A DNA stretch of 10,042 nt from DATAEG01 sp036258135. GTDB taxonomy: Bacteria; Actinomycetota; Actinomycetes; Mycobacteriales; Jatrophihabitantaceae. Made by a program: the position numbers and the translations under genes. The DNA lies in NCBI GenBank assembly GCA_036258135.1, contig DATAEG010000071.1, forward strand, positions 1 to 10,042. Reading direction: 5' to 3'. Under the pieces are notes generated by a model. That model saw only the letters and a list, made by a program, of their open reading frames with translations. It was not told the DNA's origin and did not search any database. Within the stretch, counting starts at the first letter, position 1. Each line of letters starts with the position of its first letter. Positions 1-5,756 of this stretch are shown here, piece by piece.

Positions 1-194
1 CGCTGCCCCGGTACGCGGTCGGCCACGTCGAACGGGTCGGCCGGATCCGGGCGGCGGTGGCGCGGGTGCCCGGCCTGGCCGTATGCGGGGCGGCGCTGGA
101 CGGGTTGGGCGTGCCTGCCTGTATCGCGACTGCGCGGCAGGCCGCCGACTTGGTGGTTGCGCATCTGGATCGAGCAGCACAATCGACGGTATGA
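1..194 (+). CDS. hemG: Protoporphyrinogen/coproporphyrinogen oxidase, C-terminal fragment (5' end outside window)
   Basis: This reading frame is open from base 3 and ends at TGA 192-194, giving 63 C-terminal residues. It begins LPRYAVGHVERVGRI and continues with a PGLAVCGAALDGLGVPACI segment. That Gly-rich stretch, followed by a helix rich in Ala, matches the C-terminal FAD-contacting end of the HemG/HemY (CgoX) flavoprotein family, which oxidises coproporphyrinogen or protoporphyrinogen in haem synthesis. The stop overlaps the next start as ATGA (191-194), so the downstream hemQ is very likely translationally coupled. The neighbour supports the call, because HemY/CgoX and HemQ act in the same coproporphyrin-dependent pathway of Gram-positive bacteria. 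Only the tail is visible, so catalytic residues and start cannot be judged. Confidence 0.85.
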   Translation, partial: LPRYAVGHVERVGRIRAAVARVPGLAVCGAALDGLGVPACIATARQAADLVVAHLDRAAQSTV

Positions 195-886
195 CCGAGC
201 GCAGACGGGCCCGCGAGCTCAACGACGTCGTCCGCTACACGATGTGGTCGGTCTTCGCTCTGGCCCGGCCGTTGACCGACGCCGACCGGACCGCGGTGGG
301 CAAGGAGGCGGAAGCCCTGTTCGCCGACCTGGCCGCCGACGACGTCGTTCTGCGCGGCTCCTACGAGCTGTCCGGGCTGCGTGCGGACGCCGACCTGATG
401 GTGTGGTGGCACGCGCCCAGCGCCGAGGCCCTGCAGGACGCGTTCCAGCGGCTGCGCCGCAGCCGGCTGGGGACGCACCTGGAGCCGGTGTGGTCGCAGA
501 TGGCGTTGCACCGGCCGGCGGAGTTCAACAAGAGCCACATCCCGGCGTTCCTCGCCGAGGAGGAGCCGCGCCGGTTCGTCTCGGTCTATCCGTTCGTGCG
601 CAGCTACGAGTGGTACCTGCTGCCGGACGCCGAACGGCGCGCCATGCTGGCCGAACACGGCCAGATGGCACGTGAGTACCCGGACGTGCGGGCCAACACG
701 GTGGCCGCGTTCTCCCTCGGCGACTACGAGTGGATCCTCGCGTTCGAGGCCGACGAGCTGCAGCGCATCGTCGATCTGATGCGCCACCTTCGGGCGAGCA
801 CCGCCCGACGACACGTCCGGGTCGAGGTCCCGTTCTACACCGGCGCACGGCGCGACATCACCGACATCGTCGACGCATTGCCCTGA
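191..886 (+). CDS. hemQ: HemQ, coproheme decarboxylase (chlorite dismutase family)
   Basis: This 231-residue protein should perform the last step of the coproporphyrin-dependent haem pathway: H2O2-driven oxidative decarboxylation of Fe-coproporphyrin III to haem b in the cytoplasm. Visible hallmarks are the N-terminal VVRYTMWSVF strand (residues 13-22), DLMVWWHAPS (68-77), the YPFVRSYEWYLL motif (133-144) whose first Tyr corresponds to the catalytic tyrosine, and AMLAEHG (151-157) with His156 as the expected proximal haem ligand. A VPFYTG segment near the C-terminus is also typical. Length and spacing match actinobacterial HemQ. The ATG at 191 is chosen because it overlaps the upstream stop (ATGA) and the protein then begins at the family's usual point. 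The frame stays open back to base 83, but that extension lies over hemG in another frame and is not family-like. It lies directly downstream of hemG. Confidence 0.95.
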   Translation: MTERRRARELNDVVRYTMWSVFALARPLTDADRTAVGKEAEALFADLAADDVVLRGSYELSGLRADADLMVWWHAPSAEALQDAFQRLRRSRLGTHLEPVWSQMALHRPAEFNKSHIPAFLAEEEPRRFVSVYPFVRSYEWYLLPDAERRAMLAEHGQMAREYPDVRANTVAAFSLGDYEWILAFEADELQRIVDLMRHLRASTARRHVRVEVPFYTGARRDITDIVDALP

Positions 887-908
887 CGCGGCGGTGCCGA
901 GGGTCAGG
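882..908. terminator. Bidirectional hairpin between convergent hemQ and hsp20
   Basis: CCTGAC (882-887) pairs with GTCAGG (903-908). An inner CGGC (889-892) pairs with GCCG (896-899) around a GGT loop. The hemQ stop (TGA 884-886) and the hsp20 stop (TCA on plus, 904-906) lie in opposite arms and pair with each other. No T-tract follows on either strand, as is common for actinobacterial terminators. A shared terminator function is inferred from position and symmetry. Confidence 0.5.
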
Positions 909-1332
909 CCTCAATGGTCTGGCGCTCTTCCTTACTGGCGATGTTGATCTTGCGTGGCTTAGCCTTCTCCGCGACCGGGATGCGCAGGGTCAGCACGCCG
1001 CCGTCGTAGTTGGCGGCGATGTGCTCGGTGTCGAGGTTGTCACCGAGCACGAGCTGGCGGCTGAACACGCCACGTGGCCGTTCGGCGGCGATCATCTCGG
1101 TGACGTTCTCGCGTAGCGGCCGTTCGGCCTTGACGGTGACGACGTTGCGTTCCACGTCCAAGTCGATGGACTCGGCGGCCACCCCGGGCAGGTCGAACTC
1201 GACGACGAAGGTGTCGCCGTCACGCCACGCGTCCATAGGCATCGCGGACGGCCGGGCCAGGGTGCCACTTGTCCCGAATAGCTGCTGGGTCCAGCGGTCC
1301 AGGTCCCGGAACGGGTCGGTGCGCATCAGCAT
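904..1332 (-). CDS. Small heat-shock protein, Hsp20/alpha-crystallin family
   Basis: This 142-residue protein is an ATP-independent holdase chaperone that binds unfolding proteins and passes them to the DnaK/ClpB systems. After a short N-terminal arm (MLMRTDPFRDLDRW) comes the alpha-crystallin domain, about residues 34-125, with MDAWRDGDTFVVEFDLPGV at 33-51 and ANYDGGVLTLRIP at 107-119. The C-terminal I-x-I motif (INI, 129-131), used for oligomer assembly, is present. In the usual A-x-x-x-N-G-V-L signature the Asn is replaced by Gly. The ATG at 1332 is preferred over an 18-codon in-frame extension to 1386. It has a strong GGAGGT ribosome site 7 nt upstream, and MLMRTDPFR is the usual start of this family in actinobacteria. 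It is divergent from a MerR regulator and has a promoter-operator region at 1402-1454. Confidence 0.95.
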   Translation of the reverse strand: MLMRTDPFRDLDRWTQQLFGTSGTLARPSAMPMDAWRDGDTFVVEFDLPGVAAESIDLDVERNVVTVKAERPLRENVTEMIAAERPRGVFSRQLVLGDNLDTEHIAANYDGGVLTLRIPVAEKAKPRKINIASKEERQTIEA

Positions 1333-1339
1333 CGCTACC

Positions 1340-1345
1340 ACCTCC
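1340..1345 (-). promoter_or_regulatory. Ribosome binding site of hsp20 that fixes its start
   Basis: The minus strand reads GGAGGT here, 7 nt before the ATG at 1332. This strong Shine-Dalgarno match decides for the shorter of two in-frame starts. Confidence 0.8.
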
Positions 1346-1401
1346 AGATCTCCCTTTCTCGTTTCCGATGCTTCAGCTGTAGCCACGGACCGCTTCCAGC
1401 G

Positions 1402-1443
1402 ATCTATGGCAATTGCTATAGATTTCTTATAGCACGTATGGCA
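1402..1443. promoter_or_regulatory. Clustered inverted repeats: likely operator of the HspR-like MerR regulator
   Basis: The half-site TGCYATA occurs four times: TATGGCA at 1405-1411, TGCTATA at 1414-1420, TATAGCA at 1428-1434 and TATGGCA at 1437-1443. Two palindromes overlap. One is a 22-bp palindrome at 1402-1423 with a single mismatched pair (1408/1417). The other is a perfect TGCTATA-N7-TATAGCA at 1414-1434. The second has the same 7-7-7 geometry as the HAIR element bound by HspR (CTTGAGT-N7-ACTCAAG) but a different half-site. The cluster overlaps the predicted hsp20 -10 and a plus-strand TAGATT (1419-1424) that could be the merR -10. Its assignment to the adjacent MerR protein is inference. 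Confidence 0.55.
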
Positions 1444-1454
1444 TGCTGAGGCAA
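1426..1454 (-). promoter_or_regulatory. Predicted hsp20 promoter (sigma-70-like)
   Basis: On the minus strand, TTGCCT (complement of 1449-1454) is followed by exactly 17 bases and then TATAAG (complement of 1426-1431). This resembles the TTGACA/TATAAT consensus (4/6 and 5/6). The implied start lies near 1419, giving a leader of about 85-90 nt before the hsp20 ATG. Two TATRGCA half-sites (1428-1434 and 1437-1443) lie over the -10 and within the spacer, so a bound regulator would cover the promoter. The promoter is predicted by eye. Confidence 0.5.
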
Positions 1455-1484
1455 GAGGAGTTCGGAGGAGAGGAGTTCGGTGCG

Positions 1485-1856
1485 GTGGCCCTTTCTGGAC
1501 CTGAGGCTGATCGGGGTGTGTACGGCATCTCCGTCGCGGCCGAGCTGGTCGGCATGGGAGTTCAAACCCTGCGCCTCTACGAGGCCCGCGGGCTGCTCGA
1601 CCCGTTCCGGACCGCCGGGGGCACGCGTCGCTACAGCGCCAACGATCTGGACCGGCTGCGTCGGATCGGACAGCTGCTCGGCGCGGGTCTGAATCTCGCG
1701 GGCATCGCGATGGTGCTCGAGCTCGAGGCTCAGAACGCGCAACTGCGCGCCGAGAAGGGCGGGCAGCCGTGGCTCAGGACTGCGCCGATCCGGCCGCCGA
1801 CGTCCAAAGCGCGGTCTACCCCGAGGTCGGCTCGAAACGCATCGCGATCGAGTTGA
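1485..1856 (+). CDS. MerR-family transcriptional regulator, HspR-like
   Basis: This 123-residue DNA-binding protein has a MerR winged helix-turn-helix at about residues 12-80. The sequence YGISVAAELVGMGVQTLRLYEARGLL is followed by TAGGTRRYSANDLDRLRRI and LNLAGIAMVLELEAQN. The ISVAAELxGM, QTLRLYE and GINLAGI-like pieces are closest to HspR, the actinobacterial heat-shock repressor, and the gene is divergent from hsp20. A role in repressing hsp20 and itself is therefore likely. I prefer GTG 1485 because AGGAG (1471-1475) lies 9 nt upstream. The in-frame ATG at 1443 overlaps an operator half-site and has no ribosome site. After residue 90 the tail (KGGQPWLRTAPIRPP onward) is basic and looks unlike protein selected for function; it is antisense to the msrB 3' end (41-bp overlap). 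A +1 shift would instead end at TAG 1861-1863, so a frameshift or a divergent tail is possible. Confidence 0.85.
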   Translation: MALSGPEADRGVYGISVAAELVGMGVQTLRLYEARGLLDPFRTAGGTRRYSANDLDRLRRIGQLLGAGLNLAGIAMVLELEAQNAQLRAEKGGQPWLRTAPIRPPTSKARSTPRSARNASRSS

Positions 1857-2238
1857 TGCAGTAGCGCAGGTCGGTGGGCGTGTTGTAGCCCTCGCCCTCG
1901 AAAACGTGGCCGAGGTGACTGTGGCAGTTTGCGCACAAGACCTCAGTGCGCACCCGGCCGAGGCCATAGTCAGCGCGCTCGACGATCCGGTCACCGGCCA
2001 GCGGGGAGAAGAAGCTCGGCCACCCGCAGTGCGAGTCGAACTTCTCGCTGCTGCGGAACAACTCGGCACCGCAGGCCCGGCAGCTGTACACGCCGACGTC
2101 GTGATTGTCCGTGTACCTGCCCTTGAACGGGGCCTCGGTGGCGGCTCGGCGAAGGACGGCGTATTCCTCCGGCGACAGCTCGGCGCGCCATTCGGCGTCG
2201 GTCTTCACAACGGCGGGAGCGGTCTCGGAAGCACTCAT
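1816..2238 (-). CDS. msrB: Peptide-methionine (R)-S-oxide reductase MsrB
   Basis: This 140-residue cytosolic enzyme reduces methionine-R-sulfoxide in proteins, with thioredoxin as usual reductant. The zinc-binding CxxC pairs are present (Cys53/Cys56 in CRAC, Cys102/Cys105 in CANC), as are HCGWPSF (70-76), HLGHVF (108-113) and RYCINS (125-130) with the catalytic Cys127. Cys71 in CGWPSF is at the position of the resolving cysteine of thioredoxin-recycled MsrBs. The N-terminal region WRAELSPEEYAVLR is standard. ATG 2238 is chosen: GGAGAG lies just upstream, and the alternative TTG at 2250 adds only four residues and would overlap that site. The gene lies 29 nt downstream of a small membrane protein gene on the same strand, probably in one transcript. 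It is convergent with, and overlaps, the merR regulator. Confidence 0.96.
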   Translation of the reverse strand: MSASETAPAVVKTDAEWRAELSPEEYAVLRRAATEAPFKGRYTDNHDVGVYSCRACGAELFRSSEKFDSHCGWPSFFSPLAGDRIVERADYGLGRVRTEVLCANCHSHLGHVFEGEGYNTPTDLRYCINSIAMRFEPTSG

Positions 2239-2267
2239 CTGGCTCTCCAAATGTCGGGCGAACGCGC

Positions 2268-2516
2268 TCAGATCGCGTGCACTCCTGTAACAACGGCCAC
2301 CAGGATCGAGATTCCCATGCCGAGCAGGATCAGCCAGACGATGGCCTTGGCCATGGCGCGTCGGCCCGGGCTCACCCCGTCCACCGCCGCCGCGAACGCG
2401 GCCACATTGCGGATCTCGCCCTCAGGCGTGTTGGGGTTGACCGGCGGGTCTTCGTTTGGGCGCAGGTAGATGACCAGCGGCTCCTCGGCCGCCTCGGTGC
2501 GGTCCCGCGGCTCCAC
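2268..2516 (-). CDS. Small single-pass membrane protein, unknown function
   Basis: This 82-residue protein has an acidic, Pro-rich N-terminal half (LVIYLRPNEDPPVNPNTPEG) and one strongly hydrophobic segment at about residues 58-80 (AIVWLILLGMGISILVAVV). The hydrophobic segment is preceded by a basic GRRAMAK, so a cytoplasmic N-terminus is expected. I do not recognise the family. The start is GTG 2516; no in-frame ATG precedes the membrane segment, and a weak CTGGA lies upstream. A TAGCGT hexamer about 30 nt upstream could be its -10. It is followed after 29 nt by msrB, suggesting co-transcription, and is divergent from the Prim-PolC gene, 40 bp between the starts. Composition and coding look native. 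A role linked to MsrB is only a guess from position. Confidence 0.65.
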   Translation of the reverse strand: MEPRDRTEAAEEPLVIYLRPNEDPPVNPNTPEGEIRNVAAFAAAVDGVSPGRRAMAKAIVWLILLGMGISILVAVVTGVHAI

Positions 2517-2556
2517 CGTTCCAGCCTGCCTGACGTTCGTCTGGCACGCTAGCGGG

Positions 2557-3621
2557 ATGCCTAGCCCGTCGGTCGAAGTGGAGATCGGGGGTTTCAGTGT
2601 TCGGGTCTCGAATCCCGATCGGGTCTACTTCAGCGAGCGCGGCGAGACGAAGCTGGACCTCGTCCACTACTACCTCTCGGTTGGGGACGGGATCGTCCGG
2701 GCGCTGCGCGAGCGGCCGTGCATGCTGCACCGCTACCCCGACGGAGTGGACGGCGAGAAGATCTACCAGAAGCGGCTGCCGAAGGGTGCGCCCGACTGGG
2801 TGGAGACGGCGACAGTGCGCTTTCCGTCCGGCCGCAGCGCCAACGAGCTATGTGTGACGCGTCTGGCCGACGTGGCATGGGCGGTGCAGATGTCGACGGT
2901 CGAGTTCCATCCGTGGCACTCGCGCCGCGCCGACACGGAGTCGCCAGACGAGCTGCGCATCGACCTCGACCCGCAGCCGGGCACCGGGCTCGCCGAAGCC
3001 AAGCAGGTGGCCGCGGTCGTCCACGAGACGCTGGACGATCTCGGTGCGGTGGGCTGGCCGAAGACCTCAGGCTCGCGTGGCATCCACGTCTACGTGCGCA
3101 TCGAGCCAAACCACGGTTTCCGCGAGGTGCGCCGCGCGGCGCTCGCCTTCGCTCGCGAAGTGGAGCGGCGCGTGCCCGACCGGGTTACCACGGCTTGGTG
3201 GAAGGAGGAGCGCGGCGAGCAGATCTTCGTCGACTACAACCAGAACGCCCGCGACCGCACCATCGCCTCGGCCTACTCCGTGCGGGGCCGCCCTTGGGGC
3301 CCGGTCTCGGCGCCGGTGACCTGGGACGAGCTTCCCGACGTCGAGACCGAAGACTTCACCATCGCCACCATGCCGGCCCGCTTCGCCGAACTGGGCGACG
3401 TGCATGCCGGCATTGACGACGCGGTGTGGTCGATCGAACCACTGCTGGAATGGGCCGACCGCGACGAGCGCGACCACGGCCTCGGCGACGCGCCCTACCC
3501 GCCAAACTTCCCGAAGATGGAAGGCGAGCCGCCGCGGGTGCAGCCGTCCCGGATGAACCCGGCCAATTGGCCTGACGGGGAATCGCCGACCGTGCCCGGC
3601 GGCGCTCAGGATCTCGACTGA
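2557..3621 (+). CDS. Stand-alone primase-polymerase, LigD-Pol/Prim-PolC family
   Basis: This 354-residue archaeo-eukaryotic-primase-type polymerase inserts (ribo)nucleotides at short gaps and breaks. The family signature is clear. NPDRVYF (19-25) and KLDLVHYYLSVGDGI (32-46) open the domain, and RPCMLHRYPDG (53-63) and the KIYQKRLPKGAPDW region (68-81) follow. The metal-binding pair is Asp136/Asp138 in RIDLDPQPG, the third carboxylate is Asp226 in IFVDYNQNARDRT, and the nucleotide-binding SGSRGIHVYVR (171-181) carries His177. There is no ligase or nuclease domain, so it resembles mycobacterial Prim-PolC (Rv3730c type), which partners LigC in gap filling during excision repair, rather than full LigD. 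A LigC-type ligase lies at 8120-9181. ATG 2557 is where homologues begin; upstream codons to 2470 are antisense to the small membrane gene. Shine-Dalgarno support is weak. No Ku gene is in the window. Confidence 0.92.
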   Translation: MPSPSVEVEIGGFSVRVSNPDRVYFSERGETKLDLVHYYLSVGDGIVRALRERPCMLHRYPDGVDGEKIYQKRLPKGAPDWVETATVRFPSGRSANELCVTRLADVAWAVQMSTVEFHPWHSRRADTESPDELRIDLDPQPGTGLAEAKQVAAVVHETLDDLGAVGWPKTSGSRGIHVYVRIEPNHGFREVRRAALAFAREVERRVPDRVTTAWWKEERGEQIFVDYNQNARDRTIASAYSVRGRPWGPVSAPVTWDELPDVETEDFTIATMPARFAELGDVHAGIDDAVWSIEPLLEWADRDERDHGLGDAPYPPNFPKMEGEPPRVQPSRMNPANWPDGESPTVPGGAQDLD

Positions 3622-3658
3622 TCCAACCGTCCCCGTGCCTCGCGCCCGAGCGGCTGGT

Positions 3659-3693
3659 CTAGGTTCCTAGGTCACCAGGCAGTTCGGAAGGAG
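3659..3693 (+). promoter_or_regulatory. Short palindrome and strong ribosome binding site before the DUF4389 gene
   Basis: The 77-base gap after the polymerase gene holds CTAGG-TT-CCTAG (3659-3670), a 5-bp inverted repeat whose right arm also gives a CTAGGT direct repeat. It ends with GGAAGGAG (3686-3693), 5 nt before the ATG at 3699. The ribosome site is firm. The palindrome may be an operator or part of a promoter, but that is not certain. Confidence 0.4.
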
Positions 3694-3698
3694 CGAAA

Positions 3699-4334
3699 AT
3701 GCAACCCACGACGGCCTACCCGATTCAGTTCTCCGTCGACTACCCGGATCGGGCACTGAATCGGCTGACGACGGCCTTTCGGATCTTCGTGATCATCCCC
3801 ATTGTCATCGTGCTGGGCGCGGTGGCGGGTAGCACGTGGCAGTGGACGTCGGGAGATGAAACCACGCACGTAGTGGCGGGCGCGGGCGGTCTGTTGTTCT
3901 TCGCCCCGCTGCTGTTGATCCTGTTCCGCCGCAAGTACCCGCGCTGGTGGTTCGACTGGAACCTGGAGCTCCAGCGGTTCTCGAATCGGGTCGGCGTCTA
4001 CCTGGCCCTCATGGACGACCGATACCCGTCCACCGACGAGCACCAGTCGGTGCATCTGGACTACCCCTACCCGGATGCCGAGCGCGACCTGAACCGATGG
4101 CTGCCGCTGGTGAAATGGTTCCTGGCCATCCCTCACTACATCGTGCTGATATTTCTGGAGATCGCCGCCTTCGTCGTGGTCATCATCGCGTGGTTCGCGA
4201 TCCTGTTCACCGGCAGGTACCCGCAATCGATGTTTGACTTCGTACAAGGCGTGATCCGCTGGCACAACCGGGTGATTGGGTACGCCCTAGTCCTAGTCAC
4301 CGACCGGTATCCGCCGTTCAGCCTCAACGCGTAA
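3699..4334 (+). CDS. DUF4389 domain membrane protein
   Basis: This 211-residue integral membrane protein has hydrophobic segments at about 27-45, 61-77 and 137-171 (the last long enough for one or two passes). It contains an internal repeat: RKYPRWWFDWNLELQRFSNRV...DRYP at 78-110 and GRYPQSMFDFVQGVIRWHNRV...DRYP at 172-205. The paired RYP-x(3)-FD and W/R-x-NRV elements are the mark of DUF4389 proteins, common in actinobacteria and of unknown function. The start is secured by GGAAGGAG 5 nt upstream. It follows the Prim-PolC gene by 77 nt but may have its own promoter. Its stop overlaps the 3' end of the convergent 431-residue gene by 11 bp (4324-4334). Biochemical role is not known. Confidence 0.88.
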   Translation: MQPTTAYPIQFSVDYPDRALNRLTTAFRIFVIIPIVIVLGAVAGSTWQWTSGDETTHVVAGAGGLLFFAPLLLILFRRKYPRWWFDWNLELQRFSNRVGVYLALMDDRYPSTDEHQSVHLDYPYPDAERDLNRWLPLVKWFLAIPHYIVLIFLEIAAFVVVIIAWFAILFTGRYPQSMFDFVQGVIRWHNRVIGYALVLVTDRYPPFSLNA

Positions 4335-5619
4335 CAGGTTTGCGGCTCATCCGGTACTCGAGGACGAGGAACGGCAGGCCGAACACCCAGAACGCATGCC
4401 GCGCGCGCAGCTCGTCATCCTGGATGTAGACATCTAGCTGCTCGGCGAAACCGTGCACCTCCAGCGCGGTGAGTTCCCTCGTGGCGGGATCGATGTAGGC
4501 GAGGTAGTGGCCGGGCTGATCGAGGTCGCTGCGGCTGGTCAGTACCAGGCCGCCGCCGGGCCGGGCACGGGGCAGGAGCGTGGCGGTGAAGCTCGCGTGC
4601 GGCGCCGGGAACCCGACGCTCACATACCCACGACCGTCGTGCCGGTAGGTGGTGTAGATGCCGACGTAGATCGGCTCGTCGGTGTCGGCGAACGAGCGGA
4701 TCCAGCCGCGCACGGCCACCACGTCCTCACCCGGCAGAGTGATCGTGTCGATGCGGCTGCGGATGCCGCGTTGCGTGGCCCGCTGGTTCATTGGCACGTT
4801 CGCCTGACCCAGGGGCCGGGCGACGATCGTCCGGTACAGCAGGTATCCGGGCCGCACCCAAAGCCGCCAGCGCGGCACGATGTCCAGCCGGAATCGGGTG
4901 GTGTGCTCGTAGAACTCGCGGACCCGCAGGTCGACCTGCGCCGGGTCAAAGTCGGGACCAGCCAGTTCGTCCAACGACGCGACGATGCCGACGTCAGGCG
5001 CATCGGCGACGTAACTGCCACCGAGCGTCTCGGCCAACTCCCGCACGTACCCGGTCCCGACATAGGACGACTGGGCTTCGCGCGGCACGACGAACGGCAG
5101 GTCCTCCGCGCGGACCCGCTCCGCGAGCAGGCTCACCTGGGCGTCCCGAAACACCAGCGCGGACAGCACTCGGTAGCCGACCATCGTGGCGCTGGCGACG
5201 ATCGCCGCTGCCAACGGCGGTCGCCGCGCGGCGAAGGCGCGGCCCACCAGCGCGCCGAATACCGGCCCGAGCAATACCTTCTGCGGACGAATGCCCAACA
5301 GCCCGGCGAGCGTCCCGGTGGCGGCGCCGACGGCGGTCGGGCCGGCCCGGGTCAACCGTCCGGCCGCCCATCCGAGCGGGGCGACGAGCGCACTGCTCAT
5401 CGCGATCCGCTGCCACAAGGCGGGAATTTCGCCCGGACGCTGCCGAGCCCGGGCCACAGTCTCCGACGCCGCCAACCCGGCGGCCCCGACAACGGCACCG
5501 GCAGCGGCCGCCCGCCGGCCCCGGTGACCGGTCAGCGCGGCGCCGGCTCCGGCGCCGATGAGCGCGGCGAAGAGGACCGATCCGGTTCGGTCGGCCGCGG
5601 CGGAGCGATCCGGTGCCAT
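4324..5619 (-). CDS. Uncharacterised 431-residue protein with membrane-like N-terminal half
   Basis: I do not recognise this family with confidence. Residues 14-60 and 72-155 are Gly/Ala-rich hydrophobic stretches (LFAALIGAGAGAALTG, GAVVGAAGLAAS, GTLAGLLGI, AAAIVASATMVGYRVL), resembling glycine-zipper membrane segments separated by Arg-rich loops. From about 165 the protein is soluble-like: LPFVVPREAQSSYVGTGYV (174-192), REFYEHTTRFRLDIVPRW (234-251), LLYRTIVARPLGQANVPMN (260-278), a VAVRGWIRSFADTDEPIYVGIY strand-rich part (301-322) and a C-terminal FWVFGLPFLVLEYRMSRK (410-427). The second half could bind a lipid or cell-envelope ligand, but no catalytic motif is visible. ATG 5619 has no good ribosome site; TAGGTT lies 7 nt upstream, which suggests a leaderless mRNA. 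It is divergent from the GCS2 gene and convergent with DUF4389. The frame is clearly coding. Confidence 0.85.
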   Translation of the reverse strand: MAPDRSAAADRTGSVLFAALIGAGAGAALTGHRGRRAAAAGAVVGAAGLAASETVARARQRPGEIPALWQRIAMSSALVAPLGWAAGRLTRAGPTAVGAATGTLAGLLGIRPQKVLLGPVFGALVGRAFAARRPPLAAAIVASATMVGYRVLSALVFRDAQVSLLAERVRAEDLPFVVPREAQSSYVGTGYVRELAETLGGSYVADAPDVGIVASLDELAGPDFDPAQVDLRVREFYEHTTRFRLDIVPRWRLWVRPGYLLYRTIVARPLGQANVPMNQRATQRGIRSRIDTITLPGEDVVAVRGWIRSFADTDEPIYVGIYTTYRHDGRGYVSVGFPAPHASFTATLLPRARPGGGLVLTSRSDLDQPGHYLAYIDPATRELTALEVHGFAEQLDVYIQDDELRARHAFWVFGLPFLVLEYRMSRKPVTR

Positions 5620-5626
5620 CTGCGAG

Positions 5627-5632
5627 AACCTA
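5627..5632 (-). promoter_or_regulatory. Candidate -10 for a leaderless transcript of the 431-residue gene
   Basis: The minus strand reads TAGGTT, a TANNNT hexamer, with 7 bases between it and the ATG at 5619. No convincing Shine-Dalgarno precedes that ATG. Transcription starting at the A of ATG is the natural reading, but no clear -35 is visible. Confidence 0.35.
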
Positions 5633-5756
5633 CCGGCCGGACGCTCGAGCCGAGCGCGGTCCGGACGAATATCGTCGCCAGTAGAGGCAGACGCGCGCGG
5701 CCTCGTTCTGCCAGGCTGTGCACAGACGGAACACGTTGGCGGAGCGAGGTGTCGGC

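Noticed and set aside
83..190. Upstream extension of hemQ by 36 codons
   Set aside because: It lies inside the hemG 3' end in another frame, while ATG 191 gives the ATGA coupling and the usual HemQ N-terminus.
2557..3621. Full-length LigD of a non-homologous end-joining operon
   Set aside because: Only the polymerase domain is present, no Ku gene is in the window, and the ligase is a separate LigC-type gene 4.5 kb away.
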